The notes under the pieces were generated by a model. That model had not been told where the DNA came from. It made no database searches and was given only the letters and a program-made list of their open reading frames with translations. The position numbers and the translations under genes were made by a program. 64,000 nt of DNA, from positions 34,024 through 98,023 of the forward strand of contig CALGLR010000028.1 of assembly GCA_937959395.1 (NCBI GenBank), given 5' to 3'. Positions 19,394-28,032 of this stretch are shown piece by piece. The DNA is from an uncultured Flavobacteriaceae bacterium (lineage in GTDB: Bacteria > Bacteroidota > Bacteroidia > Flavobacteriales > Flavobacteriaceae). Numbering within the stretch: position 1 is the first letter of the stretch; each line of letters begins with the position of its first letter.

Positions 19394-20515
19394 TTAATCT
19401 TCGTCTTCTTCATCTTCGTTATCTTTAGATGCTTTATTCCATACTTTAATCTTATCTCCTTCTTCAACACCGTCTGTTATTTCAATATTAATTCCATCAG
19501 ACAAACCAGTTTCAACATTCTTCTTTTTAAACTTACCATCTCCTTCTTGAATTTCCACAAATGGCTTTTCTGTAATTCTATTAAATTGAAGTAGCGATTC
19601 TTTAATGACCAACACGCTATCCTTGCTTTCCATTTCTATCTCGGCATTGGCACTGTAACCTGCTCTAATCTTAGTAGATGACTCTACTTTTACATCGGCT
19701 TTAATAGTAAACTGTACGGCTCCATTTTCTTCTTTTCCTTTAGGGGCAACAAATGTTAATTTTGCAGGAAATTCTTTCTCATTAATCGCTCCAAGAATAA
19801 CTTTTATTTCTTTACCTTCTTCTAACTTTCCTACCTCAGCTTCATCTACTTTTCCTTCAAAAATCATCTTACTCATATCGGCAATTGTAGCGATAGTTGT
19901 TCCAGCATTAAAATTATTACTTTGAATAACTTGATCACCTTCTCGAATTGGAATTTCTAGTATTGTTCCAGGAATTTGTGCCGTAATATTTGTGTTTGCC
20001 GAATTTCCTCCAGATAAAGAACCTTGTCTAATAATTTGAAAATCATTCTTAGCCTGATTTAAATTTTCGTTAGCTTGATTTAATGACAATTCATTATTTT
20101 CAAAATCTTGTCTAGAAATTACTCCTTTTTCATACAAAGTTTTATTTCTATCATAAAGCGTTTTAGAATTTCTATATGATAATTCGGCAGATTTAATTCG
20201 ACCTCTCGCACTAACCAAACTTTGCTCATTTGGCACCACTCTAATCTTTGCTATTAAATCTCCTTTCTTAACAATATCTCCTTCTTCTACAAGTACTTTA
20301 TCTACAATACCTGAAATTTGAGGTTTTAATTCTATCTCCTCTTCTGGGTTAAGCTTACCAGTAGCTACTACTTTAGTATCTATTGAGCTAAAAAAAGGTT
20401 CTTCTACTTTAAAATCTTCAATAGATTTTGAATTAGAATCTTTAAAATACTTGAGTACAAATACTAACGCGATTAGTAGCCCGAGTACAACAATAATTTT
20501 TAATGCTTTTTTCAT
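19394..20515 (-). CDS. HlyD/MacA-like periplasmic adaptor subunit
   Basis: 373 residues. One N-terminal membrane anchor (about 5-25, IIVVLGLLIALVFVLKYF), a lipoyl half-motif (IDTKVVATGKLNPEEEIELKPQISGIVDKVLVEEGDIVKKGDLIAKI), a coiled-coil hairpin (about 95-155), the second lipoyl half (GTILEIPIREGDQVIQ) and beta-barrel and membrane-proximal domains ending in an acidic tail (NEDEEDED). It bridges the inner-membrane ABC permeases to the TolC channel. It starts 44 bases after the permease gene and its stop precedes the tolC ATG by one base, consistent with tight coupling. Confidence 0.92.
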   Translation of the reverse strand: MKKALKIIVVLGLLIALVFVLKYFKDSNSKSIEDFKVEEPFFSSIDTKVVATGKLNPEEEIELKPQISGIVDKVLVEEGDIVKKGDLIAKIRVVPNEQSLVSARGRIKSAELSYRNSKTLYDRNKTLYEKGVISRQDFENNELSLNQANENLNQAKNDFQIIRQGSLSGGNSANTNITAQIPGTILEIPIREGDQVIQSNNFNAGTTIATIADMSKMIFEGKVDEAEVGKLEEGKEIKVILGAINEKEFPAKLTFVAPKGKEENGAVQFTIKADVKVESSTKIRAGYSANAEIEMESKDSVLVIKESLLQFNRITEKPFVEIQEGDGKFKKKNVETGLSDGINIEITDGVEEGDKIKVWNKASKDNEDEEDED

Positions 20516-20559
20516 TTGTTAGTTATAATTAAATTATATTTTTTGATTTTGATTGATTT

Positions 20560-21801
20560 TTATTCTTCTCTTAATGCTTCAATTGGTTTTATGCTCGTGG
20601 CTTTAAAAGCTGGAATTAGGCCTATTAAGGTTCCTAAAATAACGAGTATTACTAACGATATAAATACAATAGTAATTGAAACAGAAGGGTTTACCAAAAA
20701 AGCTTCACTACCTTGCCCCCATAATTTATTTTCCAAAATTAATATTAGTCCTCCAGATATTATTCCTAGTAAACCAGCTACAATTGTTATGAATACTGCT
20801 TCGACAATAATTTGTCTTTTTATTTCAAATGGAGTGGCTCCCAAAGCACGTCGCACTCCTATTTCTTTAGTACGTTCTTTTACTGTAATTAAGAGAATAT
20901 TTCCTATGGCAAAAACTCCTGCAAACAATGTTGCAATACCAACAAACCAGGTTAAAAATTGCATACCGCTTAAAAACCCTGTCATTTTAGCAAACTCTTT
21001 ACCAAAATTAAAACTTCCAAACGCACGTTTATCCTCTGGGTGTATTTTATTAAGATTCTTTAAAAGTAGTTTTGCATCCAACTCAACTTGTCGAATATCC
21101 GCTTCTGGTTTCCCAGTAATCATCATCCAGCCTATTTGTTCTCCTTGATTATATATTTGTTGAAACGTAGTGAAAGGTATATGCATGTCTGTTGGAGGAC
21201 CGCCAAAAGAGGTAACTTCATACATACCAATTACTTTAAAATTCATACTATTTATTTTAATGTACTCCCCAATTGCCTCCTCATCTTTTTGGAAAAGTTG
21301 TTTGTAAATATCTTCAGAAATTACAACGACTTTCTTATTGTCATCTATGTCTTTTTGATTAATAAATCGTCCGTGAATTAATTTCTTTTTCTGTACAAGA
21401 TCTAAAAGTGGATAATCTCCCGCAACACTATAAGTGCCTGACAAAAAGTTACGCACTACAAAACCTTGATTTTGATTTCTAGGCACAACAAACTCGATTC
21501 CGTCTATATTCTCCTCTACTTTTTTAGCATCGGTTAAAGTAAGACGTACTCTTTTTCCTTCTTGAAAACCTTTAAACGGTTTACTAGTGGATTGACCCCA
21601 AACGAACACACTATTTGTAGCAAAACTACCAAATAAACGATTGAATGAGTTTTCAATTCCTCGAGCAGAACCTAATAACCAGATCAATAATAAAATACCC
21701 CACCATACACCAAACATGGTTAAAACAGTACGTACTTTATTTTTACTCAAACTGTCGTACACTTCCTGCCAGGTATCTCTTTCAAATAAAAATTTAAACA
21801 T
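20560..21801 (-). CDS. MacB-like ABC transporter permease (second)
   Basis: 413 residues from the ATG at 21801, chosen because AAGAG lies nine bases upstream and because 21810 would overlap the previous stop. It has an N-terminal membrane helix (about 30-50), a periplasmic MacB_PCD domain (about 55-260) and three C-terminal helices of the FtsX type, with the conserved ERTKEIGVRRALGATPFEIKRQIIVEA. It pairs with the upstream permease and ATPase to form a mechanotransmission exporter rather than a classical importer. The substrate is not indicated; lipoproteins, peptides and macrolides are handled by relatives. Confidence 0.9.
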   Translation of the reverse strand: MFKFLFERDTWQEVYDSLSKNKVRTVLTMFGVWWGILLLIWLLGSARGIENSFNRLFGSFATNSVFVWGQSTSKPFKGFQEGKRVRLTLTDAKKVEENIDGIEFVVPRNQNQGFVVRNFLSGTYSVAGDYPLLDLVQKKKLIHGRFINQKDIDDNKKVVVISEDIYKQLFQKDEEAIGEYIKINSMNFKVIGMYEVTSFGGPPTDMHIPFTTFQQIYNQGEQIGWMMITGKPEADIRQVELDAKLLLKNLNKIHPEDKRAFGSFNFGKEFAKMTGFLSGMQFLTWFVGIATLFAGVFAIGNILLITVKERTKEIGVRRALGATPFEIKRQIIVEAVFITIVAGLLGIISGGLILILENKLWGQGSEAFLVNPSVSITIVFISLVILVILGTLIGLIPAFKATSIKPIEALREE

Positions 21802-21802
21802 A

Positions 21803-23032
21803 TTAGTCATCTCTTAGTGCTACAATTGGTTTGATCTGCGATGCCCTTTTTGCCGGTAAATATCCTGCAATCGCTCCTGCTATTATAAGTGTTATTGTGG
21901 CTCCGATTACCAACGACAACTTTACTGAAGGATCTTTTATAAAATTCTCTTCTAAAATTGGAGTTGCTAGTTCAAGAATCCCCATCCCTATAATCAAGCC
22001 CAAATATCCTGCAATCGTGGTTATTAAAATCGATTCTATCAAAATGATAGAAACTATAGATCTTGGTGACGCGCCTAGTGCTTTACGTATACCAAGTTCT
22101 TTTGTACGTTCTTTCACTACAAAAATCATAATGTTACTAATTCCTACAACTCCAGCAATCAATGTTCCTAATCCAATAAATATTACAAATAAATTTATAC
22201 CAAATGTTAACTGCCCTACTATTTTTGTTCCTTGAGCCATATTCTGAACTCTAATAGCACGTTGATCATTAGATGCTACATTAAAACGATCTTTTAATTT
22301 TTTCTTAATAGAATTTCCAAATGCTAGGGCTTGATCAAAATTCAAATTCGGATTGTACGTTAAATTAATTTGATCTACATAATCATTATTCCCATAAATA
22401 TGTTGCGCAGTAGATACTGGCATATAAACCATACGTTCTTCATTATCCCCTCCATCATCAGTAAAAATGCCAACAATTTTATAAGGTATTCCACTAAGAT
22501 TAATATATTTCCCTAATGCCGTAGTTTTTAAAAATAAATCCTCTTCAACTAAACGACCAATAACTACAACTTTCGTACTGTTATCAATATCTAGTTGGTT
22601 AATATACCGTCCTTCTTTTATTATTGTTTTTTCCAAAAACTGGTGATCTGGATGAACAGCTCTTAACGGATAACTGTTTTTTTCATTTCTAAAAGACGCG
22701 TTTACATTTTTATAAATTCTAGACGTAATGTATTGTATTTTGTTTCCGAACTCGTCAGTAATATAGTCTTGATCTTCATTTTTTAATTGAATACGCCGTC
22801 CAGCTTGTAAACCTTTATTTGCTTTGGTAGTTCTCCCTGTTCGAATAAAAATAGAATTCGCAGCATCATCAACAAATCCTTCTGCAAAAGTATTATTTAA
22901 TCCATTTGCAATACCAAATAAAATAGCAAATAGCATTATTGCAAAAGCAATAGTAAAACCGGAAAGCAAGCTCCGGGTTCTATTCATATTTATACTCTGA
23001 AATATTTCTCGCCAAAGATCGATATCAAACAT
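21803..23032 (-). CDS. MacB-like ABC transporter permease (first)
   Basis: 409 residues with the same architecture as its neighbour: an N-terminal helix after SGFTIAFAIMLFAILFGIANGL, a MacB_PCD periplasmic domain and a C-terminal FtsX domain with ERTKELGIRKALGASPRSIVSIILIES. The start at 23032 overlaps the ATPase gene by eight bases. Two different permease genes with a single ATPase suggest a heterodimeric transporter. Confidence 0.9.
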   Translation of the reverse strand: MFDIDLWREIFQSINMNRTRSLLSGFTIAFAIMLFAILFGIANGLNNTFAEGFVDDAANSIFIRTGRTTKANKGLQAGRRIQLKNEDQDYITDEFGNKIQYITSRIYKNVNASFRNEKNSYPLRAVHPDHQFLEKTIIKEGRYINQLDIDNSTKVVVIGRLVEEDLFLKTTALGKYINLSGIPYKIVGIFTDDGGDNEERMVYMPVSTAQHIYGNNDYVDQINLTYNPNLNFDQALAFGNSIKKKLKDRFNVASNDQRAIRVQNMAQGTKIVGQLTFGINLFVIFIGLGTLIAGVVGISNIMIFVVKERTKELGIRKALGASPRSIVSIILIESILITTIAGYLGLIIGMGILELATPILEENFIKDPSVKLSLVIGATITLIIAGAIAGYLPAKRASQIKPIVALRDD

Positions 23033-23726
23033 ATTGAGAAGCTCTTACTTGTTCAACAAATTTATCTTCCATAATAACACCATCTCTTAAACGTACTATA
23101 CGTTTACACATGTTAGCTATATCTTCTTCATGCGTTACCATTAATATGGTTTTCCCTTCATCGTTTAACGATTGAATAAAATCCATAATTTCGTGAGACG
23201 TTTTAGTATCTAATGCTCCTGTAGGCTCATCTGCTAATAACAATTTAGGGTTTGCAGCTAAAGCTCTTGCAATTGCGACACGTTGTTTTTGACCTCCAGA
23301 TAGTTCATTTGGTAAATGATGTGCCCAATCTCTTAACCCCACTTTTTCCAAATGAAATAGCCCTTTTTCGATTCGCTCTTTACGCTTTAAACCTTGATAA
23401 TATAGAGGTAGCGCAACGTTATCTAATGCGTTTTTATAGTTTATAAGATTAAACGATTGAAATATAAATCCTAAAAATTTATTTCTATATATCGCTGCTT
23501 TCTTTTCTGTAAGATTCTTTATTGGAACATCATCTAAGATATAATTACCCTCATCGGCTTCATCTAACATACCAATGATATTAAGCAGTGTGGATTTACC
23601 AGATCCAGAAGACCCCATTATAGCGACCATCTCACCACTCTCTACTGAAAGATCTATTCCTTTTAATACATGAAGACTTGAATCACCTATGGGATAAGAT
23701 TTGTGAAGCTTCTCGATTTTTAGCAT
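23025..23726 (-). CDS. MacB/LolD-type ABC transporter ATP-binding protein
   Basis: 233 residues. Walker A GSSGSGKST at 38-46, Q-loop FIFQSFNLI near 88-96, signature LSGGQKQR at 142-149, Walker B LLLADEPTG at 162-170, and an H-loop VTHEEDIA. The motif order and the insertion EADEGNYILDDVPI are those of LolD/MacB-type exporters. It is the first gene of the operon ATPase-permease-permease-adaptor-TolC. No good TAnnTTTG promoter was found; the nearest resemblance has one extra base. Confidence 0.93.
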   Translation of the reverse strand: MLKIEKLHKSYPIGDSSLHVLKGIDLSVESGEMVAIMGSSGSGKSTLLNIIGMLDEADEGNYILDDVPIKNLTEKKAAIYRNKFLGFIFQSFNLINYKNALDNVALPLYYQGLKRKERIEKGLFHLEKVGLRDWAHHLPNELSGGQKQRVAIARALAANPKLLLADEPTGALDTKTSHEIMDFIQSLNDEGKTILMVTHEEDIANMCKRIVRLRDGVIMEDKFVEQVRASQYV

Positions 23727-23871
23727 AATTGGTGGTTTTGGTTAAAGCGACTTTTTAATCACGATATCAATAAGACTACAAAGGATAAAATTTGTTACAT
23801 CAATTAGTTAAAAATTTTGTTAAAAATCAAATAATTATTTTAAACGACCTATAAATAGGCGCTATTCGATT

Positions 23872-24087
23872 TTATTTTGACTTAAAATATTTTCTATAAA
23901 TAAAATAACCTATACCAAAAACCAAAATATATGGAATCGCCATTAGATATACAATACCATTATTAATTCCTTTTGCTGCTGTTTGACTTTCTTCGCTTTC
24001 TAAAACAGCTCTACACATTGCGCACTGGGCATTAGTCTCAATAAAAAAGAGAAAAGAAAAAAGAGAAAAGAAAATTTTATTTTTCAT
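23872..24087 (-). CDS. Small exported membrane protein with CxxC motif in oxidase-assembly cluster
   Basis: 71 residues: a signal peptide or first membrane segment (MKNKIFFSLFSFLFFIETNAQ), the motif CAMCRA right after the cleavage site, an acidic stretch (ESEES), and a C-terminal membrane helix (about 45-66) with a basic end (RKYFKSK). It is the last gene on the minus strand after SCO and DUF420. A periplasmic CxxC next to a copper-delivery gene suggests metal or thiol handling in oxidase assembly, but that is inference from context. No named family is recognised. Confidence 0.7.
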   Translation of the reverse strand: MKNKIFFSLFSFLFFIETNAQCAMCRAVLESEESQTAAKGINNGIVYLMAIPYILVFGIGYFIYRKYFKSK

Positions 24088-24220
24088 TTTGTATTTACAT
24101 TACTTCTCGATACAATTTCTCGTACCTCTAAAATCACTCGAAGTGACTATTCGTTTTTATAATAGATTTGTTCTCTACTTTAGTCTGTCTTTAGCGAGAG
24201 TCGAAAGATTCAAACAAATA

Positions 24221-24769
24221 TTAAATATAATAAGGTGATATCATTAAATAAACGACAACTCCAGTTATTGCAACATATAGCCACAATGGAAATGTAATTC
24301 TTGCTATCTTTTTGTGACGCTCAAAATTATTGGTAATCGCTCTCACATAAGTAATTAACACAAATGGTATTACAACTATTGATAGCACAATATGAGTAAT
24401 TAATATAAAATAATACACATAACGTATCGTTCCTTCTCCTCCAAATTTTGTTGAATCACTAGTCATATGATAAGCGATATACATTAACAGAAACAAAACA
24501 GAAAGCAGTATTGCAAATTTCATTAAACGCTCATGTAACACTCTATTTTTAGACTTAATAGCCCAAACTGCTATTATTAAAACAAACGCTGTAAGCCCAT
24601 TAACTGTAGCATAAATAGGAGGTAAAAAACGCAATGGCTCAACTTCAAAGCCTAACTTCCTTAGATTTACTCCAAATAAAGCGGCAACTGCTAATGGAAT
24701 AACGATAGATAATATCACGATCCATTTATTATACTTTTTTTCTTCGGAAGTTAATTGCATATTACTCAT
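24221..24769 (-). CDS. DUF420 family membrane protein, oxidase-associated
   Basis: 182 residues with five hydrophobic segments, matching the DUF420 family. These proteins are found almost always next to cytochrome oxidase genes and are thought to help in assembly, though their mechanism is not established. Conserved elements seen here are PPIYATVNGLTAFVLI and a C-terminal helix with HKKIARITFPLWLYVAITGVVVYLMI. The start overlaps the SCO stop by eight bases, indicating translational coupling. Confidence 0.9.
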   Translation of the reverse strand: MSNMQLTSEEKKYNKWIVILSIVIPLAVAALFGVNLRKLGFEVEPLRFLPPIYATVNGLTAFVLIIAVWAIKSKNRVLHERLMKFAILLSVLFLLMYIAYHMTSDSTKFGGEGTIRYVYYFILITHIVLSIVVIPFVLITYVRAITNNFERHKKIARITFPLWLYVAITGVVVYLMISPYYI

Positions 24770-25505
24770 TTAATAATTTCTCAATGTCTTCTTTTAGCAT
24801 TGTAATTTCTTGCTCATTTCCGTCTTCATCATACTTTTCTTGCTCACTAATTATACCCTTGTAAAAAATCTTTGGGTTTCCAAAAGCATCGGTTCGCGAT
24901 CTTATAAATCCGTTTTTATCAATTAAAGCAAAATCTCCAGAATGTTCAAACCCCATTTCATCGTCTTCGACCTTGCCAACAAAAATATTGAACCCTACAT
25001 TAGCTAAATTAAACACAGTTTCTTCTGGCGCTGTCATTAAATTCCAATCTGGATCTGTCATTTCATAACGCTCAGCATATGCTTTTAAAACTTCTGGCGT
25101 ATCAACTTCTGGCATAATAGTAAAAGAAGCGATTCCAAAATTATCATCATTTTTAAAATGGTTCTGTATAGCTACCATATTTCGATTCATTCTCGGGCAT
25201 ATGGTTGGACATGTGGTAAAAAAGAATTCAACGACATAGACCTTTCCTTTGTAATCTTTATTAGTAATCGTTTTGCCATCTTGATTAGTAAAACTAAAAG
25301 AAGGTACTTTTTTAGGTTTTCCATTTATTTCTACAAACTTTAAATCGGATTTCTCATTATTTACTTTAGAAATATCCAAGCTTCTAGAGCCGTCTCTAAT
25401 AATATCATCCCCTTTAATACGGTTTACTATTTTTGGAATAAAAATAATTCCGAATACTAAAATAGTAAAAGCAATGCCTATGTATGAATAGTTATTTTTA
25501 CTCAT
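24762..25505 (-). CDS. SCO1/SenC-family copper chaperone for cytochrome c oxidase
   Basis: 247 residues. An N-terminal membrane anchor (about 8-26) leads to a thioredoxin-like domain on the periplasmic side. The copper ligands are C99 and C103 in FFTTCPTICPRM, with H188 in GFEHSGDF. SCO proteins insert or reduce copper at the CuA centre of subunit II, which is encoded here at 58639-59715. A MITE-like repeat (25524-25682) ends 19 bases upstream of its ATG, so its leader is not native sequence of the operon. Confidence 0.93.
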   Translation of the reverse strand: MSKNNYSYIGIAFTILVFGIIFIPKIVNRIKGDDIIRDGSRSLDISKVNNEKSDLKFVEINGKPKKVPSFSFTNQDGKTITNKDYKGKVYVVEFFFTTCPTICPRMNRNMVAIQNHFKNDDNFGIASFTIMPEVDTPEVLKAYAERYEMTDPDWNLMTAPEETVFNLANVGFNIFVGKVEDDEMGFEHSGDFALIDKNGFIRSRTDAFGNPKIFYKGIISEQEKYDEDGNEQEITMLKEDIEKLLNE

Positions 25506-25523
25506 AATGTTTATTTATATAAT

Positions 25524-25682
25524 GAAGTTATTTAACCTTTTTCAATTAGCTAAAAAAATGATCTTTTTAGCCACTTTTTTGTCTTTTTTCCTTTTGTAAC
25601 GATGCTATGTAACTCGAAAAAGTCTTCAAATCGTCTAAAAATTGCTAATTTTCGCTTTAATTCAAAAAACTTAAATGACTTC
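25524..25682. repeat. MITE-like element, copy 1 (159 bases, inverted terminal repeats)
   Basis: The ends read GAAGTTATTTAA and TTAAATGACTTC, inverted repeats with one mismatch. Inside is a perfect hairpin GCTAAAAA/TTTTTAGC and a conserved core CGATGCTATG. A second copy in the same orientation lies at 51465-51624; by eye about three quarters of positions agree. It has no coding capacity. It sits between the 236-residue gene and SCO, starting five bases from the former's stop. Confidence 0.75.
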
Positions 25683-25686
25683 CATA

Positions 25687-26397
25687 TTAACTTCCTTTTA
25701 AATCACTTGCCCGCCTTGATGACGAATCAAAATTACCTTTTCTTTTTTCTCTATATTCTGTAAACAAAACACGTAAATCTTCACTCATCTTATTTTTTAA
25801 TTCTGAAACTTGAGCACAATTATATGCTGTTAAAGGATAAGCTTTAGATTGTTTCTCCTTTTCTTTCTTAGTTCTATCGTCTAATCGGCCACGTTGATTT
25901 AGGTCTTTATCTATAATAAAGACATTAGTTGTACTAAAATCATCATCTAATACAGCTGTTGTTCTTAGCGAATTAAAGAACCGTTGAATATCATTTTCAT
26001 TAACATATACAAATTGCCAATATTCTAAAGGTCGATGTTTTCCTAGCTCTTTTTTTAAACGCTCGGCCTTAATTTTAGCTTCTTCAGGAATAAGAACCAC
26101 GATTTGAAATTTTTTAAAACCTTGAAATTTATTATAAACTAATTCTTTAAGATTAGAAGCTTCAGTTATTAAACGCTCTGGATCGTTTCCTAAAAAGCCT
26201 AAAACTGTTAAGTGGTCTTTTAAAACAATTTCCTTGTTCGTATTAGATAATAGATTTTCAATATCTAAAACATTTTCTTTAACAATCTCTAAAGCATAGT
26301 AGTTATGCTTTGCTGGATATAAAAAAAGAAGAAAGGTAACAGGAAGAAAAAACAAAATTCCTAATACTAAATTTCTTTTAATCGTCTTTTTTTCCAT
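25687..26397 (-). CDS. Membrane-anchored protein of unknown function in oxidase cluster, possibly SCO/thioredoxin-like without catalytic cysteines
   Basis: 236 residues: one N-terminal membrane segment (about 9-27) and a soluble domain. A strand DHLTVLGFLGND is followed by helices, a second strand QIVVLIPEE, and later TTNVFIIDKDLNQRGRLDDRT, which looks like the conserved strand and turn of SCO and other thioredoxin-fold proteins (compare DFALIDKNGFIRSR in the adjacent SCO). The CxxxC copper motif is absent and only one cysteine is present (in YNCAQ). That fold assignment is inference. It lies directly after a terminator (26410-26440) that ends the subunit IV gene. Confidence 0.75.
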   Translation of the reverse strand: MEKKTIKRNLVLGILFFLPVTFLLFLYPAKHNYYALEIVKENVLDIENLLSNTNKEIVLKDHLTVLGFLGNDPERLITEASNLKELVYNKFQGFKKFQIVVLIPEEAKIKAERLKKELGKHRPLEYWQFVYVNENDIQRFFNSLRTTAVLDDDFSTTNVFIIDKDLNQRGRLDDRTKKEKEKQSKAYPLTAYNCAQVSELKNKMSEDLRVLFTEYREKRKGNFDSSSRRASDLKGS

Positions 26398-26409
26398 AAT
26401 GCAAAAATA

Positions 26410-26440
26410 AAAAAAGGTGGCTTATTAAAGCCACCTTTTA
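26410..26440 (-). terminator. Intrinsic terminator after cytochrome oxidase subunit IV
   Basis: Stem ggtggctt/aagccacc with a four-base loop (atta), flanked by A and T runs on both sides. On the minus strand it follows the stop of subunit IV (26465) by about 25 bases and ends just 13 bases before the next start codon, so the 236-residue gene must rely on read-through or a very short promoter. Confidence 0.8.
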
Positions 26441-26464
26441 ACTATATTTTATTGTAATCCCTTA

Positions 26465-26845
26465 TTAGAAATCACGTTTAATAAATCCGTCTTTATAAAC
26501 ATCGAATACATAACCTCCTTCTTGTAGTAAGATAAAGATTAAATAACAAATTAAAAATACTGCTGTCCATACTACCATACGTCTTAAAGCAGGAGTTTCA
26601 TCTCTCATGTGCATAAAATCCCATGTGATGTAATATGCTTTTACTAAAGTTAGAATAATGAATATCCAGTTTAAGCCTTTCATCCCTAAAACTTGAGACA
26701 TTAAGCTTTCAGGTTTGTATATACCTAATACTACTTCTACTGCAGTAATTATAGATAGAAATATTAATACACCCCAAATTTTTTGAGTATTCGATTTAAA
26801 TTTAAGTAATCCTCTAAATATTGCTAGTTTATGTTCGTGTGCCAT
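26465..26845 (-). CDS. Cytochrome c oxidase subunit IV family protein
   Basis: 126 residues with three membrane helices (about 23-42, 52-70 and 85-104), matching the small bacterial subunit IV (COX4_pro/CyoD type). The conserved segment LVKAYYITWDFMHMRDE is present. The subunit stabilises the oxidase and is not catalytic. It follows subunit III by 58 bases in the oxidase operon and ends in a terminator. Confidence 0.88.
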   Translation of the reverse strand: MAHEHKLAIFRGLLKFKSNTQKIWGVLIFLSIITAVEVVLGIYKPESLMSQVLGMKGLNWIFIILTLVKAYYITWDFMHMRDETPALRRMVVWTAVFLICYLIFILLQEGGYVFDVYKDGFIKRDF

Positions 26846-26903
26846 TTTTTTTTAAACTTTATATAGATTTCCTTCTTCAAGGAAATGAAATAATACTTAT
26901 TTA

Positions 26904-27902
26904 TTATACTAGGTAGAAGAATGTAAATACAAATACCCAAACTAAATCTACAAAGTGCCAATAAAGACCAACTTTCTCAACCATTTCGTAGTTTTTACGT
27001 TTTTCGTATGTTCCTAAAATCACATTAAAGAATATAATGATATTAATAACTACTCCAGAGAATACGTGAAACCCGTGAAATCCAGTAATAAAGAAAAAGA
27101 AATCTGCAAATAGTGGTGAACCATATTCGTTCACAGTAAGGTTTGCACCATGTACTACAAGCTTTCCATTCTCTTTTATTTGTTTAAGAGATTCAGCTCT
27201 AGATAGTATTGTTTTCTCTCCCTTTTCATTTATAATTTGACTTCTAACTAATATATTGCTATGAGATGCTAAACCTTTAGCAACTTCATCTACAGTAAAA
27301 TCTGGAAGCGTTCCTTCAGAAACAAACCATAATCCATTCTTACGTTCATGCTGTGCTCTATCGCTATGATGGTTTGCAGTAGCAAAATCACTTACAGCAA
27401 CACGTTTAAATACTTTTTCTCCATCCTTTTGAATATATTCTCCAAATTGAAGAATATTACCGCCTTTAGTTTGTACAGCACCATAATCTCCTTTAATAAA
27501 AGTACCCCATTCCCAAGCCTGAGAGCCTACGAATATTAAACCTCCTATTATTGTTAAGAACATGTACCATGTTACTTTTGTTTTTTGCATATGGTGTCCA
27601 GCATCTACGGCTAATACCATAGTTACAGAAGACATAATTAAAATAAAAGTCATAAACGCCACATATATCATAGGAAAGTTTCCATGAAAAAACGGAACGT
27701 GAGTAAAGACCTCATCGGCTATTGGCCATGAGTCTATAAATTTAAATCTTGAAAAGCCATAGGCTGCTAAAAATCCTGAAAATGTTAAGGCATCTGATAC
27801 GATAAAGAACCACATCATCATTTTACCATAACTCGACTTTAGCGGTTGATTTCCTCCACCCCAAGCTTTACCTTCTGTTCCAGTAGTTGCAACTGTACTC
27901 AT
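26904..27902 (-). CDS. Cytochrome c oxidase subunit III (long form)
   Basis: 332 residues of the heme-copper oxidase subunit III family. The helices include GKMMMWFFIVSDALTFSGFL, SSVTMVLAVDAGHHMQKTKVTWYMFLTIIGGLIFVGSQAWEW, and the last two around FFFFITGFHGFHVFSGVVINIIIFF and YWHFVDLVWVFVFTFFYLV. Compared with the typical family length of about 200 residues there is an inserted soluble region of roughly 100 residues (about 140-255) between helices, containing several histidines (ANHHSDRAQH). Its role is unknown. Confidence 0.92.
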   Translation of the reverse strand: MSTVATTGTEGKAWGGGNQPLKSSYGKMMMWFFIVSDALTFSGFLAAYGFSRFKFIDSWPIADEVFTHVPFFHGNFPMIYVAFMTFILIMSSVTMVLAVDAGHHMQKTKVTWYMFLTIIGGLIFVGSQAWEWGTFIKGDYGAVQTKGGNILQFGEYIQKDGEKVFKRVAVSDFATANHHSDRAQHERKNGLWFVSEGTLPDFTVDEVAKGLASHSNILVRSQIINEKGEKTILSRAESLKQIKENGKLVVHGANLTVNEYGSPLFADFFFFITGFHGFHVFSGVVINIIIFFNVILGTYEKRKNYEMVEKVGLYWHFVDLVWVFVFTFFYLV

Positions 27903-28032
27903 ATAGTTAATTGGTTTTTTTAATAGTTCACAAAAATAATCATTTTATTTATCTAAAGAAACATAGTTGTCTAAAATTTAAATCATAAAATCGATACTAA
28001 ATATTAAATATTGACACCTTATTCTACCTTTT

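Noticed and set aside
20516..21148. Plus-strand frame of 210 residues opposite the MacB-like permease
   Set aside because: It is antisense to a well supported gene and has no recognisable domain or start signal.
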